Assembly: GCF_004798965.1 (NCBI RefSeq)
Contig: NZ_SDSD01000009.1
Coordinates: forward strand, 1 to 64,000
From: Onishia niordana
GTDB lineage: Bacteria; Pseudomonadota; Gammaproteobacteria; Pseudomonadales; Halomonadaceae
DNA length: 64,000 bases
Reading direction: 5' to 3'
Shown here: in pieces, positions 44,655 through 54,923 of the stretch
Layout of the letters: each line of letters starts with the position of its first letter
Position numbering within the stretch: the stretch's first letter is position 1
Notes under the pieces: model-generated
The model's input: the letters and a program-made list of their open reading frames with translations, nothing else
Told to the model about the DNA's origin: nothing
Databases searched by the model: none
Program-made: the position numbers and the translations under genes

Positions 44655-45355
44655 TGCGTTTGGACAAGTTTCTCAGCGATACCACCGACCTGACTCGTAG
44701 CTTGGCCAAAAAGGCCATGCATCGGGAGGAAGTCATGGTCGATGGTGTTGTGGTCAAAAATCCGGCCACTCAGGTCGGCTCACCTAATCGGGTGAGTTGG
44801 CTAGGGCAATCGCTTGAATTGGTTGGTACGCGCTACTTGATGCTACATAAGCCCGCTGGTGTCGAATGTAGCGCTCGCCGCGGTCTCTATCCACTGGCTC
44901 ATGAGCTTATCGAACTGCCCAAGACCGAGCGCCTGAATCCTGTGGGGCGTCTGGATGTCGATACCACAGGCTTGGTGCTGATGACTGACGACGGTCAGTG
45001 GTCGCACCGCATCACATCGCCCAAGCGTCGCTGCGAGAAGGTCTATGACGTGAAGCTTGCCGAGCCGCTCGAAGGTGAAGAGGCGCGCCGGGCAATCGAG
45101 GCCTTTCGGGAAGGCGTGCTGCTTGATGGTGAAGAGCACCCCACCAAACCTGCCGAACTTGAGATGATTGATGCTCAGCGGGCTCGTCTGGTGCTGGTCG
45201 AAGGTAAATATCACCAGGTCAAGCGCATGTTCGCGGCCTTAGGCAATCACGTGACGGATCTGCATCGCTCGTCGATTGGCCCGATAGCGCTGGATGCTGA
45301 CTTGGCGCCTGGAGAGTGGCGTCATCTCAGCGAAGACGAAGTCGCCGCTTTCTAG
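44654..45355 (+). CDS. rsuA: 16S rRNA pseudouridine(516) synthase RsuA
   Basis: A 233-residue enzyme isomerising U516 of 16S rRNA. An N-terminal S4-like RNA-binding domain (MRLDKFLSDTTDLTRSLAKKAM) precedes the synthase domain with the catalytic aspartate in VGRLDVDTTGLVLMTDDG. The motif YHQVKRMFAALGNHV is typical of the RsuA/RluE branch. It shares one base with the amidase gene stop. The 199 bases after it hold no convincing gene or hairpin. Confidence 0.92.
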   Translation: MRLDKFLSDTTDLTRSLAKKAMHREEVMVDGVVVKNPATQVGSPNRVSWLGQSLELVGTRYLMLHKPAGVECSARRGLYPLAHELIELPKTERLNPVGRLDVDTTGLVLMTDDGQWSHRITSPKRRCEKVYDVKLAEPLEGEEARRAIEAFREGVLLDGEEHPTKPAELEMIDAQRARLVLVEGKYHQVKRMFAALGNHVTDLHRSSIGPIALDADLAPGEWRHLSEDEVAAF

Positions 45356-45554
45356 ACTTTTATACCGTTACCTTCTTCGTTTAATGGCTCATTTCTTCCT
45401 GCGTTATGGTCAGCATGGAGGGGTAGTTGATCCGTCAGCTGAAGGAGTTGCCGAGAAGGTAATGTTGGCCAAGAGATCTCTGGGCTTTAGATATGGCACA
45501 AGGCCTGGCGATATGGACTGTGCTCAAGCAGGTTTGCTGCGTTCATCTTGACAT

Positions 45555-46142
45555 TCAGAACCGAAAAACCACGGAAGCGGTAGCCACCTTCAAGTGATTG
45601 AGGTCATTGGAATCAATGACCTCGTATTCCAGCTGCCCCACAAGTGAGCGATAGAGACGGATGTTGGCGCCCATGCCATATATGGGGGCGGTACCACCGA
45701 TCGAGCCCGGTGATTCTGTGGAGTTGATGTTGCCCTTCCATTCGGCAAGCCCCGATTTAGCGAACACTCCGACGCGCCCCAGCTTCATGCCTGCAAGCAG
45801 GCTACCGTTCATGCTGGTGGTATCCAGAAGGGAAGGAGAGCCTTCCCGGGAGACCGGCACATTGTCACTTTCCAGGTATGCAAGCTCTGCACCGAATTCC
45901 AAGTGCGGTAGACGAGAGAAGAAATAGCCCGCCATGACACGGAAGCCGGTCGTTACGCCGTCAGCCAAGTCGACCATGCTGCCGCCAAGACTCAAGCCAT
46001 TTTCCAGCGCAATACCGCCATCTTGAGTGCCGGTATAGATCGAACCTTCGCCCGATTTCGCAGCAAGCGTCACTGTGCTTGTGACAAGCAATAAAAGCGA
46101 GGTCAGGGTGATAAGCAAACGGCTCAACGTGCGGGGCGTCAT
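45555..46142 (-). CDS. Outer-membrane beta-barrel protein (OmpA/Opa-like barrel), function unknown
   Basis: A 195-residue protein with a Sec signal peptide (LLITLTSLLLLVTSTVTLAA), alternating amphipathic strands (TGFRVMAGYFFSR, EFGAELAYLE, IYGMGANIRLYRS, QLEYEVID) and a terminal phenylalanine (ASVVFRF), as expected of an eight-stranded barrel. Many such proteins are surface sensors or adhesins, but nothing here sets the role. It is convergent with rsuA. Confidence 0.75.
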   Translation of the reverse strand: MTPRTLSRLLITLTSLLLLVTSTVTLAAKSGEGSIYTGTQDGGIALENGLSLGGSMVDLADGVTTGFRVMAGYFFSRLPHLEFGAELAYLESDNVPVSREGSPSLLDTTSMNGSLLAGMKLGRVGVFAKSGLAEWKGNINSTESPGSIGGTAPIYGMGANIRLYRSLVGQLEYEVIDSNDLNHLKVATASVVFRF

Positions 46143-46237
46143 GTGTAATCCGCCTTTTCATCTACTACCTGGTCGGTATCGATATTTCGATGGCGTCATT
46201 CATCGATTTCAAGCTTAGTGCTCTGGATGGGCTTTCG

Positions 46238-46714
46238 CTATTTTTTGTCACTCAAATTTTTGTCGCCCAAGAGCTTGGCCGTGTTTTTCGCCTTGGTATT
46301 GATGCGGCTTCGCAGGGTGAAAAGCAGTGACTTGAAGGCCTGCGTAAGCACAAAAACGACCCAGCCAGCCGACGCCAGGATGTTCACCATCAGCATCTTT
46401 TGGCTGCCGTGCAGCGGCATCGTGAGAAGGCCCTCGACCACGACCGCAAAGAACAGCGCCATCAGCAAGGGGAGGGCGAACAGGTGCATCTGCATCTCGG
46501 TTCGCCGGCGCCTGACGCGGAAGCGTCTCAAGGTGATCCGCATCGGACGGTGGCCCCAGCTGACCACAAGAACCGTCGCGACCAGGGTCAATGCGCCCAC
46601 GGTTGGCATCGCCGAATCTTGCCAAATCGAGAAGCTGACCGACCAGGCCAATGCCAGCCACATGGCCCCCTCAAGGGCGGCAATGATATCGGCTGACTGG
46701 CGAACCCTAGACAT
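46238..46714 (-). CDS. Small inner-membrane protein of unknown function
   Basis: 158 residues with four hydrophobic segments (about 12-32, 36-54, 79-98, 107-127) separated by a strongly basic loop (RRFRVRRRRTE) and a Lys-rich tail. A GGAGAG site lies 5 bases before the ATG. I do not recognise the family. It precedes the barrel protein gene on the same strand (95-base gap). Confidence 0.65.
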   Translation of the reverse strand: MSRVRQSADIIAALEGAMWLALAWSVSFSIWQDSAMPTVGALTLVATVLVVSWGHRPMRITLRRFRVRRRRTEMQMHLFALPLLMALFFAVVVEGLLTMPLHGSQKMLMVNILASAGWVVFVLTQAFKSLLFTLRSRINTKAKNTAKLLGDKNLSDKK

Positions 46715-46921
46715 GATGTCTCTCCGTTAATAAAGGCCACTATGATACTTATCCCGGCGGGGCTTGTCGCAAGCTCTTGTTGCCGTATCTCTCGAAGCAT
46801 CGATGGTGAGGTAAGAGCATAGTCGTGAGCCAAGTCCGTATGTCGATTGATGGCGTAACCGTCACGCGGCGAGATCGAGACGTTATACTAGGCGCCCGCC
46901 ATCCATCACACAGGAAACGCC

Positions 46922-47962
46922 GTGAACCAGCTGACCCTCACCACCCCCGACGATTGGCACCTTCACTTGCGCGATGGCGAGCCGCTCGAGGCCGTCTTGC
47001 CCTACAGTGCTCGCCAGTTCGCTCGAGCCATCATCATGCCTAACCTGACGCCGCCGGTGACGACCACCGAGCAGGCGCTCGCCTACCGGGAGCGGATTCT
47101 GGCTGCGCTTCCCGAAGGCAGTCGCTTCGAGCCCTTGATGGTGCTGTATCTCACCGATAATACGCCGGCTGAGGAAATCGAGCGGGCGGTTGATAGCGGT
47201 GTGGTCAAGGCGGTCAAGCTGTACCCCGCCGGGGCCACGACCAACTCGGCCTCAGGCGTGACTGACGTTCGCCATTGCGATGCAGCCATCCAGGCCATGG
47301 CGCGCCTAGGGATGCCATTGTTGGTGCATGGCGAGGTGACATCGCCGGAGATCGACATCTTCGATCGCGAGGCGGTGTTCATCGAGCGCGTCATGGCGCC
47401 GTTGCTCGAGCGCCACCCGACCCTCAAGGTGGTGTTCGAGCACATCACTACCGCCGATGCGGTGAACTTTGTGAGGCATGCGCCGGATAACGTCGCCGCC
47501 ACCATCACCGCGCATCATCTTTTGTTCAACCGCAACCACATGCTGGTAGGCGGCATCCGTCCGCACTATTTCTGCCTGCCGGTGTTGAAGCGTGAGACCC
47601 ATCGGGCGGCCCTGATCGAAGCGGCGACATCCGGGTCTCCCAAGTTTTTCCTGGGGACCGACAGCGCACCCCATGCTCGCGGCGCCAAGGAGAGCGCTTG
47701 TGGCTGTGCCGGTGCCTTCACTGCACCTGCCGCCCTGGAACTCTATGCGAGTGCCTTCGAGCAGGCGGGAGCGCTGGATAAGCTCGAAGGCTTTGCCAGC
47801 CATTTCGGCCCGGATTTCTATGGACTGCCGCGTAACCAGGGCAGCGTGACGCTGAGCCGTGAGGACTGGCAGCTGCCTGGCGAACTCGAGTATGTCGGCG
47901 ATGATGTCATCGTGCCGCTGATGGCCGGTGAGACACTTTCCTGGAAGCTGGTCGACGCCTGA
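46922..47962 (+). CDS. pyrC: Dihydroorotase PyrC (type II)
   Basis: Catalyses the cyclisation of carbamoyl-aspartate to dihydroorotate in pyrimidine synthesis. The 346-residue protein starts with GTG 46922 (CAGGAAA upstream). Metal ligands are visible in [10 protein letters not shown] (His13, His15), the carbamylated lysine is Lys99 ([12 protein letters not shown]), and [10 protein letters not shown] and GTDSAPH complete the site. A -10-like TATACT lies at 46884-46889 with a poor -35. The short leader starts with GGCG, which could pair with CGCC next to the start codon. Confidence 0.94.
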   Translation: MNQLTLTTPDDWHLHLRDGEPLEAVLPYSARQFARAIIMPNLTPPVTTTEQALAYRERILAALPEGSRFEPLMVLYLTDNTPAEEIERAVDSGVVKAVKLYPAGATTNSASGVTDVRHCDAAIQAMARLGMPLLVHGEVTSPEIDIFDREAVFIERVMAPLLERHPTLKVVFEHITTADAVNFVRHAPDNVAATITAHHLLFNRNHMLVGGIRPHYFCLPVLKRETHRAALIEAATSGSPKFFLGTDSAPHARGAKESACGCAGAFTAPAALELYASAFEQAGALDKLEGFASHFGPDFYGLPRNQGSVTLSREDWQLPGELEYVGDDVIVPLMAGETLSWKLVDA

Positions 47963-47994
47963 GCCATGCGAGCCCTCGATATGGTGTCAACCTT

Positions 47995-50439
47995 ATGACG
48001 GGTACGCCCACGCTACCCATCGAGGCTCGCCTGCCGGCCATTCGTCAGGCGCTGGCCGACAACCCCCGCGTGATGCTGGTCGCCGAACCCGGCGCCGGCA
48101 AGACCACGCGGGTGCCCCTCGCGCTGCTCGACGAGCCCTGGAGCCGTCAGGGCAAGCTGCTGTTGCTGGAGCCTCGTCGTGTGGCGGCACGGCTCGCCGC
48201 ACGGCACATGGCCTCGCAACTCGGCGAGTCGCTCGGCGAAACGGTCGGCTACCGCATGCGCGGCGAGAGCCGAGTGGGGCCGAACACCCGCCTCGAGGTT
48301 ATCACCCAGGGCGTGCTGACGCGCCTTCTGCAGGACGATCCGATGCTTGAGGGCGTGGCCGGGGTCATCTTCGATGAGTTCCATGAACGCAGCCTGGAGG
48401 GTGACCTGGGGCTGGCACTGACCCTGGATGCGCAACAGGGACTGCGTGATGATCTGCGCCTGCTGGTGATGTCGGCGACCCTGGATGTGGCGTCGCTCAA
48501 GGCAACACTGGGAGAAACGACCCCGCTGATCGACTGCCCCGGCCGCGCCTACCCCGTCACGACCCATCACTGGCCGGTGAATTCGCGCGACGAGGTTTCA
48601 CGCCAGCAGGCCGCGGTGGTTCGTGAGGCCCTTGCGACCGATGAAGGCGACATTCTTGTCTTCCTGCCCGGGGTCGGTGAGATCCGCCGGCTGGCCCGAG
48701 CACTGTCCGGGTTGGCAGATCACGTCGCGGTACTCGAACTGCATGGGCGGTTGCCACTGGCAGAGCAGCAACGCGCGTTGAGCCGGGATGAGCAGGGGCG
48801 GCGTCGGGTGGTGCTGTCCACCGCCATTGCCGAGTCCAGCGTGACCGTGGATGGGGTGCGGGTGGTGGTTGATGGTGGCTTCGAGCGTGTGCCGGTTTTT
48901 CAGTCACGCCTGGGGCTTTCGCGGCTCGCTACCCAGCGGCTCAACCGGGCCAGCGCCGACCAGCGACGCGGGCGTGCCGGGCGTCAGGGAGCCGGGGTGT
49001 GCTATCGGTTATGGGCCGAAGAGCAACCATTGCCGCCTCACGGTGAGCCCGAGATCGTTCAGGCGGACCTGGCGCCGCTGGCCTTCGAGCTGGCACGCTG
49101 GGGCGTCAAGGATGCCACGGCTCTTGATTGGGTCACGCCGCCCCCCGCGGGTCCCCTGATCGCAGGGCGTGCCTTGCTCTTGCGTATTGGCGTACTCGAT
49201 GACGCCCATCAGCTGACCGCATTGGGTCGGGCCTGCATTCGCTGGCCCTGTCACCCGCGGCTGGCGGTGATGCTGGAGCGAGCGGGCGAGTTCGAGGCCA
49301 GGGCGCTGGCCTGCTGGCTGGCGGCGTTGCTCGAGTCGCGCGCGGGCGGAGAGGCGCGCGACCTGGCCGTGACGCTGGCGCGCTTGCCCGGTCGCGATGC
49401 CCGGGGCGGTGAGGGGCAGTGGTATCGCGATGCCCGGCGCCTGGCGAATATAGCTCAGTGTGGCCTCAAGGTCGGGTCTTTGACGCCGCTCGGTGAATTG
49501 CTGGCGCTGGCCTATCCCGAGCGGGTGGCACTCTACCAGTCGCCGGGGCGTTTCAAGCTGGCCGCCGGTAACCTGGCACTGATCGAGACGGATCATCCGC
49601 TGGCGCATGCCGAGGCACTGGTCGCAGCCGAGTTGGACGGTCAGGCCCAGGGGGCGAAGATCTATCGTGGCGCAGCCCTCAGCCTGTCGCGTCTCGAAAC
49701 GCTCTTCCCCCAGACCCGCGAGTTTCGCCCTCGGCTCGAGTGGAGCGAGGAGGAGGGGCGGTTGATCGGCGAGGAGGTGCGCTCGCTCGGTGAGCTGGTG
49801 CTGGAGAGCCGGCCTTTGACGACCCTGCCCGCCGAGGCAGTCCGTGAGGCGCTGCTGGCGGCGGTGCGTCGCCGTGGTGCCCTCGCCGTCGACGCGGCGG
49901 CCGAGCAGCTGCTGGCGCGCGTGGCGCTGCTGCGTCGGACCCTGGGTGATCCCTGGCCCGACTGGTCGCAGGCGGCCCTGCTCGCCGATCTGGAGACCTG
50001 GCTGGCGCCCTATCTCGAGGGCGTACGACGACTCGACAAACTCGACCGCCTGCCCCTGGCGACGATCCTGCTGGATCGGCTCGACTGGCCGCAGCGCCAG
50101 GCCCTGGATGAGCTGGCGCCGACCCATCTGGCCGTGCCCAGCGGCTCCAGCATCCGTCTCGACTATACCGGTGCCGAGCCGGTGCTGGCAGTCAAGCTGC
50201 AGGAGCTGTTCGGACTCGCCGAGACGCCGCGTATCGCCAGCGGGCGCTTGCCGGTGCTGCTGCACCTGTTGTCGCCCGCCGGGCGGCCCCTGCAGGTCAC
50301 CAGGGATCTGGCGAGCTTCTGGGCCAACGGCTACTTCGAGGTGCGCAAGGACATGCGTGGACGCTACCCCAAGCATCCCTGGCCCGAAGACCCCTGGGCC
50401 GCGCAGGCCACTGCCCGCACCAAGCATAAGTCGCGATAG
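47995..50439 (+). CDS. hrpB: ATP-dependent RNA helicase HrpB
   Basis: An 814-residue DEAH-family helicase. Motifs: GAGKTT (Walker A, VAEPGAGKTTRVPLALL), DEFHERS (motif II), MSATL (motif III) and QRRGRAGRQGAGVCYRLW (motif VI), followed by the HrpB-specific C-terminal region to KDMRGRYPKHPWPEDP. Cellular role in E. coli is still unclear. The gene is 32 bases after pyrC and ends 8 bases from the convergent aminotransferase. Confidence 0.94.
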   Translation: MTGTPTLPIEARLPAIRQALADNPRVMLVAEPGAGKTTRVPLALLDEPWSRQGKLLLLEPRRVAARLAARHMASQLGESLGETVGYRMRGESRVGPNTRLEVITQGVLTRLLQDDPMLEGVAGVIFDEFHERSLEGDLGLALTLDAQQGLRDDLRLLVMSATLDVASLKATLGETTPLIDCPGRAYPVTTHHWPVNSRDEVSRQQAAVVREALATDEGDILVFLPGVGEIRRLARALSGLADHVAVLELHGRLPLAEQQRALSRDEQGRRRVVLSTAIAESSVTVDGVRVVVDGGFERVPVFQSRLGLSRLATQRLNRASADQRRGRAGRQGAGVCYRLWAEEQPLPPHGEPEIVQADLAPLAFELARWGVKDATALDWVTPPPAGPLIAGRALLLRIGVLDDAHQLTALGRACIRWPCHPRLAVMLERAGEFEARALACWLAALLESRAGGEARDLAVTLARLPGRDARGGEGQWYRDARRLANIAQCGLKVGSLTPLGELLALAYPERVALYQSPGRFKLAAGNLALIETDHPLAHAEALVAAELDGQAQGAKIYRGAALSLSRLETLFPQTREFRPRLEWSEEEGRLIGEEVRSLGELVLESRPLTTLPAEAVREALLAAVRRRGALAVDAAAEQLLARVALLRRTLGDPWPDWSQAALLADLETWLAPYLEGVRRLDKLDRLPLATILLDRLDWPQRQALDELAPTHLAVPSGSSIRLDYTGAEPVLAVKLQELFGLAETPRIASGRLPVLLHLLSPAGRPLQVTRDLASFWANGYFEVRKDMRGRYPKHPWPEDPWAAQATARTKHKSR

Positions 50440-50447
50440 GCTTTACC

Positions 50448-51764
50448 TTAGTTGCCTTCGAGCTTCCTGGAAAATTCGGTAAGCGCCTGAATGCCATCCC
50501 GTACATTCTCGAGGCCCGGGTGCGCCATCACAGGCCCAGAGGTGGCCAGCAGGGCATCGCCATCGAAGTCCACATACGCCAGGCGCGCCGTCAGCCGTTC
50601 GGTCGGGGCACCGAAGGCGGAGCCAGGCAGCAGCGCCACACCGCATTCCTCGAGCAGCGCCTGCGTCAGTTCACTGCCGGTAGTGATGCCACGTTTGGCC
50701 AGGGTCTCGCGATGGGCCTCGAAATCCGGATACAGATAGAAGCCCCCGTTGGGTGCATGGGTGCGGATACCCGCGGCAGTGAGCTCCTCGGCGGCCCATT
50801 GACCGACCTCGGCGAGAATCTCGCGCTGGCGGTTGATATAGCTGTCCAGCGCTGGCGAACGCTGGTAGGCCACGCAGGCGGCTTCTTGAACGGGGCTTGC
50901 AACGCTCGACCAGGTCTCGGAGGCGATGCCGAGCAGTCGGGAAAACAGCGCTTCGCCGAGGGCAGAGGGCACGTGCATGGCTCCGAAGCGCCATCCGCCT
51001 GCGCCGCACCACTTTGATAGGCCGGTGGTGGTCACGGTGCCCGCCGGGTAGTCCCGGGCGAAGGCACGGTGGCTGCCGTCATGGTCGAGCACGCCGTAGA
51101 TCTCGTCGGATAGGACCAGTAGCCCGTGGCGCTGGGCCACCGCCGCGAGCTCCGCCTGCTCGGCATGGCTCATCGACAGGCCGGTAGGGTTGCTAGGCTG
51201 GTTGAGGATCAAAAGACGCACCCGGTTGCCCGTCTCGCTGCTATCGGCCAGCGCCGCCTCTAGGGAGGCTGCGGTGACATGCCAGCGGCTCTCGAAGCTG
51301 CAGGGCAGGCGCCGGGTGGCGAGATGGCACATGCGTGCCTGAGGAGCGTAGGAGACCCAAGCCGGATCCGGAATCAGCACCTCGGCGTCGGCGGGCAGCG
51401 CCTTCATCAGGGCGAACAGCAGTAACTTCGAGCCGGGCGCTAACAGCATTTCATCGGCTTGCCAGTCCACCCCATCGACCTCGCGATGAAAGGAGGCGAC
51501 CGCTTCCCGAGTCGTGGCCAGCCCCTGTACGGGTAGATAAGCCTTGTCAGCGGCATGGATGGCCAGGGCGTCTACAGCTGGTGCGAAGACCGGGAAGGGC
51601 GACTGGCCGAAGCCGAACTTGATCACGCGCTCGCCGCCGGCCTCGCGCAGGCGTGATTGCTCATTGATCAGCAGGGTGTCCGAGGCCCGTGGCGCCTCGC
51701 CGGCGTTCAGCCGCTCAGCCAAGGTCGACGTGCTGGCGGATGACGAGTGGGAGGACAAAGGCAT
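50448..51764 (-). CDS. PLP-dependent class I/II aminotransferase
   Basis: A 438-residue fold-type I enzyme. The PLP lysine is in TTGLSKWCGAGGWRFG, with conserved NQPSNPTG (Asn contacting PLP) and SDEIYGVLDH (Asp/Tyr) segments and the carboxylate-binding arginine near the C-terminus (LTARLAYVDF). It resembles aspartate/aromatic-type aminotransferases but I cannot set the substrate. AGGAG precedes the ATG. It stands alone, divergent from a ZIP transporter. Confidence 0.85.
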   Translation of the reverse strand: MPLSSHSSSASTSTLAERLNAGEAPRASDTLLINEQSRLREAGGERVIKFGFGQSPFPVFAPAVDALAIHAADKAYLPVQGLATTREAVASFHREVDGVDWQADEMLLAPGSKLLLFALMKALPADAEVLIPDPAWVSYAPQARMCHLATRRLPCSFESRWHVTAASLEAALADSSETGNRVRLLILNQPSNPTGLSMSHAEQAELAAVAQRHGLLVLSDEIYGVLDHDGSHRAFARDYPAGTVTTTGLSKWCGAGGWRFGAMHVPSALGEALFSRLLGIASETWSSVASPVQEAACVAYQRSPALDSYINRQREILAEVGQWAAEELTAAGIRTHAPNGGFYLYPDFEAHRETLAKRGITTGSELTQALLEECGVALLPGSAFGAPTERLTARLAYVDFDGDALLATSGPVMAHPGLENVRDGIQALTEFSRKLEGN

Positions 51765-51902
51765 AGCGAACTCCTGTGTAATGGTACTTAGGGGATAGGG
51801 TTGAAGAAGTAGGGAACTGCACTTGTCCGAAATCGCACCGGTGGTAGCGACATTTTTCTGTCTTACCCTAGCCTAGCTTGGATTGAGTATCAGTTGCTGT
51901 CA

Positions 51903-51923
51903 TACCCTTTGGGATAAAGGGTA
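51903..51923. promoter_or_regulatory. Perfect hairpin/dyad upstream of the ZIP gene
   Basis: TACCCTTT (51903-51910) and AAAGGGTA (51916-51923) flank GGGAT in the 241-bp divergent region between the aminotransferase and ZIP genes. It may be an operator or a terminator-like leader; there is no match to a metal-regulator box I know. Confidence 0.4.
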
Positions 51924-52005
51924 GGTAGGCTAAAGCGTTGAGGTTGGCCGAGGAGCTCTCGCGCGCCATCACGTCGTCTCCAGAGATAAAGGGAATATCC
52001 CACTC

Positions 52006-52797
52006 ATGCCTGATATCAGTAGTCTGTCTCCCCTGATGCTCGGCACGCTTGGCAGTCTGGTCGCAGGCCTGATGACGGCCGTTGGCGCTTTGCCTGTTCT
52101 TTTTGGAAAGATTCCCTCACCCAGTATTCGTGATTTGTCGCTGGGATTCGCTGCCGGCGTCATGCTCTCTGCGTCATTTTTCTCCTTGATCATTCCCGCT
52201 CTCGACACGGCAGAGGGGCAATACGGGGCAGGCATGATACCGGCTGCCATTGCCTCAGCAGCCATCCTTCTAGGCATTGGTGGCGTGGCGCTTCTCAATG
52301 AGTTCTTGCCGCATGAACACTTCGAGACTGGACCAGAGGGGCCTTCAAGTGTCTCGCTGCGGCGGGTCTGGTTATTCATCATGGCGATCACTATCCATAA
52401 TTTTCCGGAAGGATTGGCAGTAGGCGTCGGTTTTGGATCAGATGGGATGGCAGGCGGGATGCCGCTTGCCGTGGGGATTGGCCTGCAGAACATGCCGGAA
52501 GGACTGGCCGTCGCTGTAGCGCTGATGGGTGAGGGATATCGGCGTAGCCAGGCTTGGGGGGTCGCCGCCATGACAGGCTTGGTCGAGTGTCTGGGCGGGC
52601 TTATAGGTGCCGGCATAACGACGCTATCGTCACTGCTATTACCTTGGGGGTTGGCTTTTGCTGCAGGGGCCATGCTCTATGTCATCAGTCACGAAATCAT
52701 TCCCGAGACGCATCGCAATGGTCACCAGAACAAGGCGACCGCCGGGCTGTCTATCGGGTTGGTGATAATGCTTTTCCTGGATGTTTGGTTAGGGTAA
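52006..52797 (+). CDS. ZIP-family divalent metal importer
   Basis: A 263-residue membrane protein with eight helices, probably taking up zinc or similar metals. Metal-site motifs are intact: HNFPEGLAVG in helix 4, QNMPEGLAV in helix 5 and a late SHEIIPETH. A His-bearing loop (NEFLPHEHFE) sits between helices 3 and 4. It most resembles the ZupT/BbZIP branch. Confidence 0.88.
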   Translation: MPDISSLSPLMLGTLGSLVAGLMTAVGALPVLFGKIPSPSIRDLSLGFAAGVMLSASFFSLIIPALDTAEGQYGAGMIPAAIASAAILLGIGGVALLNEFLPHEHFETGPEGPSSVSLRRVWLFIMAITIHNFPEGLAVGVGFGSDGMAGGMPLAVGIGLQNMPEGLAVAVALMGEGYRRSQAWGVAAMTGLVECLGGLIGAGITTLSSLLLPWGLAFAAGAMLYVISHEIIPETHRNGHQNKATAGLSIGLVIMLFLDVWLG

Positions 52798-53008
52798 ACC
52801 GTTGGGGTGAACCAGTCGCAAGCAAGACTGGGGTTGACCCAGCTCCGCAAAAGCTTCACAGTGCACACAGTTGGTTAGCAAGTAGTAGAACGTCAGTTGT
52901 AAGCGGTCCCCTTTGATCGTGCTGGTGTATTTCTTTCTTGTTTACCCACTGTTTAACGGGTAACACCCGGCAATAGTATCAACGCGCAAAAGCGTAAGGA
53001 TCGTTAAG

Positions 53009-53212
53009 ATGGCAACTGGCACAGTTAAGTGGTTCAACGACGCAAAAGGCTTCGGCTTCATCGCTCCGTCCGACGGCGGCGACGACGTCTTTGCTCACTT
53101 CTCCGAAATCAAAATGGAAGGCTTCAAGTCTCTCCAAGACGGTCAAGAAGTGACTTTCGAAGTAACTCAAGGCCAGAAAGGCCTGCAGGCTTCGAACATC
53201 CAGCCGGCGTAA
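53009..53212 (+). CDS. Cold-shock-domain protein (CspA family)
   Basis: A 67-residue single-stranded nucleic-acid-binding protein with RNP1 (KGFGFI) and RNP2 (DVFAHF) on an OB fold. It starts [17 protein letters not shown] is 8 bases upstream of the ATG. Codon use is more AT-tolerant than its neighbours, as in highly expressed genes. The 5' leader contains TTACCC/GGGTAA (52942-52963). Whether it is cold-induced cannot be told. Confidence 0.95.
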   Translation: MATGTVKWFNDAKGFGFIAPSDGGDDVFAHFSEIKMEGFKSLQDGQEVTFEVTQGQKGLQASNIQPA

Positions 53213-53576
53213 CGCTGCTGGGCTTGGTTGAACCAAGCGCTAGAGGCTTAAAGCCTCACTAAACAAGGCCCGCTCAATGCGGGCCTTGTTGTGTCTGGTC
53301 GATTTATATCTGCCTATTTGTGTCGTCGCCTCTCCCCGGTAACGCCTTGAGGATCGTTCGGCCAGCCAGAGAGCCTATGTCTATACGGCCCATCCGTGGC
53401 TCCATCGCCTTAAAATGCCATTTTGCATGTCTGGCTTGCTGATGCTCTTGGTTGTTCCTTGGCCTTCAGCAATGCAGCCAGTGGGACGCCTAAGGTATCA
53501 TTCCGGTATCCTCCAGCGCTTAGGCACACTGCCTTTGGTGTGCGGGCTTTCGTTATCTTGAGTTAGGAGTCATTGA
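53213..53576. other. 364-bp gap between csp and ugd
   Basis: The left part carries three hairpins including the csp terminator. The middle (53290-53500) shows nothing I can identify. Near the ugd start a leader hairpin GCACAC/GTGTGC (53524-53543) precedes the ribosome site TTAGGAG. I saw no JUMPstart-type ops element. Confidence 0.6.
53222..53289 (+). terminator. Three successive hairpins ending in the csp terminator
   Basis: GCTTGG/CCAAGC (53222-53238), GAGGCTT/AAGCCTC (53243-53257) and ACAAGGCCCGC/GCGGGCCTTGT (53263-53289, 11-bp stem, 5-base loop, followed by TGTGT). The last is a clear terminator; the first two may protect the mRNA 3' end. Confidence 0.8.
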
Positions 53577-54923
53577 ATGAAGATCACCATTTTCGGCACA
53601 GGATACGTAGGCCTGGTTACCGGCACCTGCCTGGCCGATGTGGGCCATGACGTCATGTGCATGGACGTGGATGCCGACAAGATCGCGCGCCTCCATCAAG
53701 GTGACATTCCGATCTATGAGCCCGGTCTTGAGGCGATGGTATCCACCAACGTGGCATCGGGTCGGCTGCGCTTCACCACGGACGCGGCGACGGCTGTGAC
53801 GCATGGGGAATTGCAGTTCATTGCCGTTGGCACGCCGCCGGACGAAGATGGCAGCGCCGATCTTAAGTATGTGCTGTCGGTGGCCAAGACCATCGGCGAG
53901 CACATGAACGAGTCCAAGATCATCATCGATAAGTCCACCGTGCCGGTGGGTACCGCCGACCGTGTCCGTGACGCTGTCGCCCATACCTTGGCTGAGCGAG
54001 GCGTGGAGATCGACTTTGATGTCTGCTCGAATCCGGAGTTTCTCAAGGAAGGCGCGGCCATTGAGGACTTCAGCGGCGGCGCCCGCATCGTGGTGGGGAC
54101 CGACGCCGAACACGTCAAGACGCGGATGCGTGAATGCTACGCTCCCTATAACCGCAACCATGAAAAGATGATATTCATGGATGTGCGGGCCGCCGAACTG
54201 ACCAAGTACGCCGCCAACGCCATGCTGGCGACCAAGATCAGCTTCATGAATGAGATCGCCAATCTGGCCGAGCGGCTGGGCGCCGATGTCGAGCAGGTAC
54301 GCCAGGGCATCGGGAGTGACCCGCGGATTGGCTATCACTTCATCTACCCGGGTTGTGGTTACGGCGGCTCCTGCTTCCCCAAGGATGTCCAGGCACTGGC
54401 GCGTACCGCCAGTGAAGTCGACTACCCCGCGGATCTTCTCCATGCCGTCGAGACCGTCAACCGTCGCCAGAAGAGCACCCTGTTTGCCAAACTCAATCAG
54501 GCCTTTGACGGCGACCTGGCCGGTAAGACCATCGCCTTGTGGGGGCTGTCGTTCAAGCCCAACACCGATGATATGCGCGATGCGCCGAGCCGCGACGTGA
54601 TGGAAGCGCTGTGGGCTGCCGGTGCCAAGGTACAAGCCTACGACCCGGAGGCGATGAAGGAGTGTCGTCGTATTTACGGTGATCGCGATGACCTGGTGCT
54701 GGTTGCCGACCGGATTCAGGCGGTGAAGGGCGCCGATGCGTTGGTGATTTGCACGGAGTGGAAGGAGTTCCGTGTCCTCGATTTCGATTGGCTCAAGGCG
54801 CAGCTCGCCATGCCGGTGGTGGTCGATGGTCGCAACCTGTTCTCGCCAAAGGCCGTCAAGGGCGCAGGGTTAATGTACTTCGCTGTTGGGCGCGGTGATT
54901 CATTGGCGATCAAAGCAAAATGA
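53577..54923 (+). CDS. ugd: UDP-glucose 6-dehydrogenase
   Basis: A 448-residue NAD enzyme making UDP-glucuronate for exopolysaccharide or lipid A decoration. The Rossmann motif [10 protein letters not shown] begins at residue 7, with the catalytic cysteine Cys266 in [10 protein letters not shown] and a conserved [10 protein letters not shown] block. It has AGGAG 8 bases upstream. The next gene, a glycosyltransferase, overlaps its stop by 4 bases (ATGA). Confidence 0.94.
   Translation: MKITIFGTGYVGLVTGTCLADVGHDVMCMDVDADKIARLHQGDIPIYEPGLEAMVSTNVASGRLRFTTDAATAVTHGELQFIAVGTPPDEDGSADLKYVLSVAKTIGEHMNESKIIIDKSTVPVGTADRVRDAVAHTLAERGVEIDFDVCSNPEFLKEGAAIEDFSGGARIVVGTDAEHVKTRMRECYAPYNRNHEKMIFMDVRAAELTKYAANAMLATKISFMNEIANLAERLGADVEQVRQGIGSDPRIGYHFIYPGCGYGGSCFPKDVQALARTASEVDYPADLLHAVETVNRRQKSTLFAKLNQAFDGDLAGKTIALWGLSFKPNTDDMRDAPSRDVMEALWAAGAKVQAYDPEAMKECRRIYGDRDDLVLVADRIQAVKGADALVICTEWKEFRVLDFDWLKAQLAMPVVVDGRNLFSPKAVKGAGLMYFAVGRGDSLAIKAK

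Noticed and set aside
49009..50427. 472-codon minus-strand frame opposite hrpB
   Set aside because: Composition artefact (Gln/Arg/Gly-rich nonsense); hrpB carries all helicase motifs.
53553..54635. 360-codon minus-strand frame opposite ugd
   Set aside because: No family features; fully overlaps a textbook UDP-glucose dehydrogenase.
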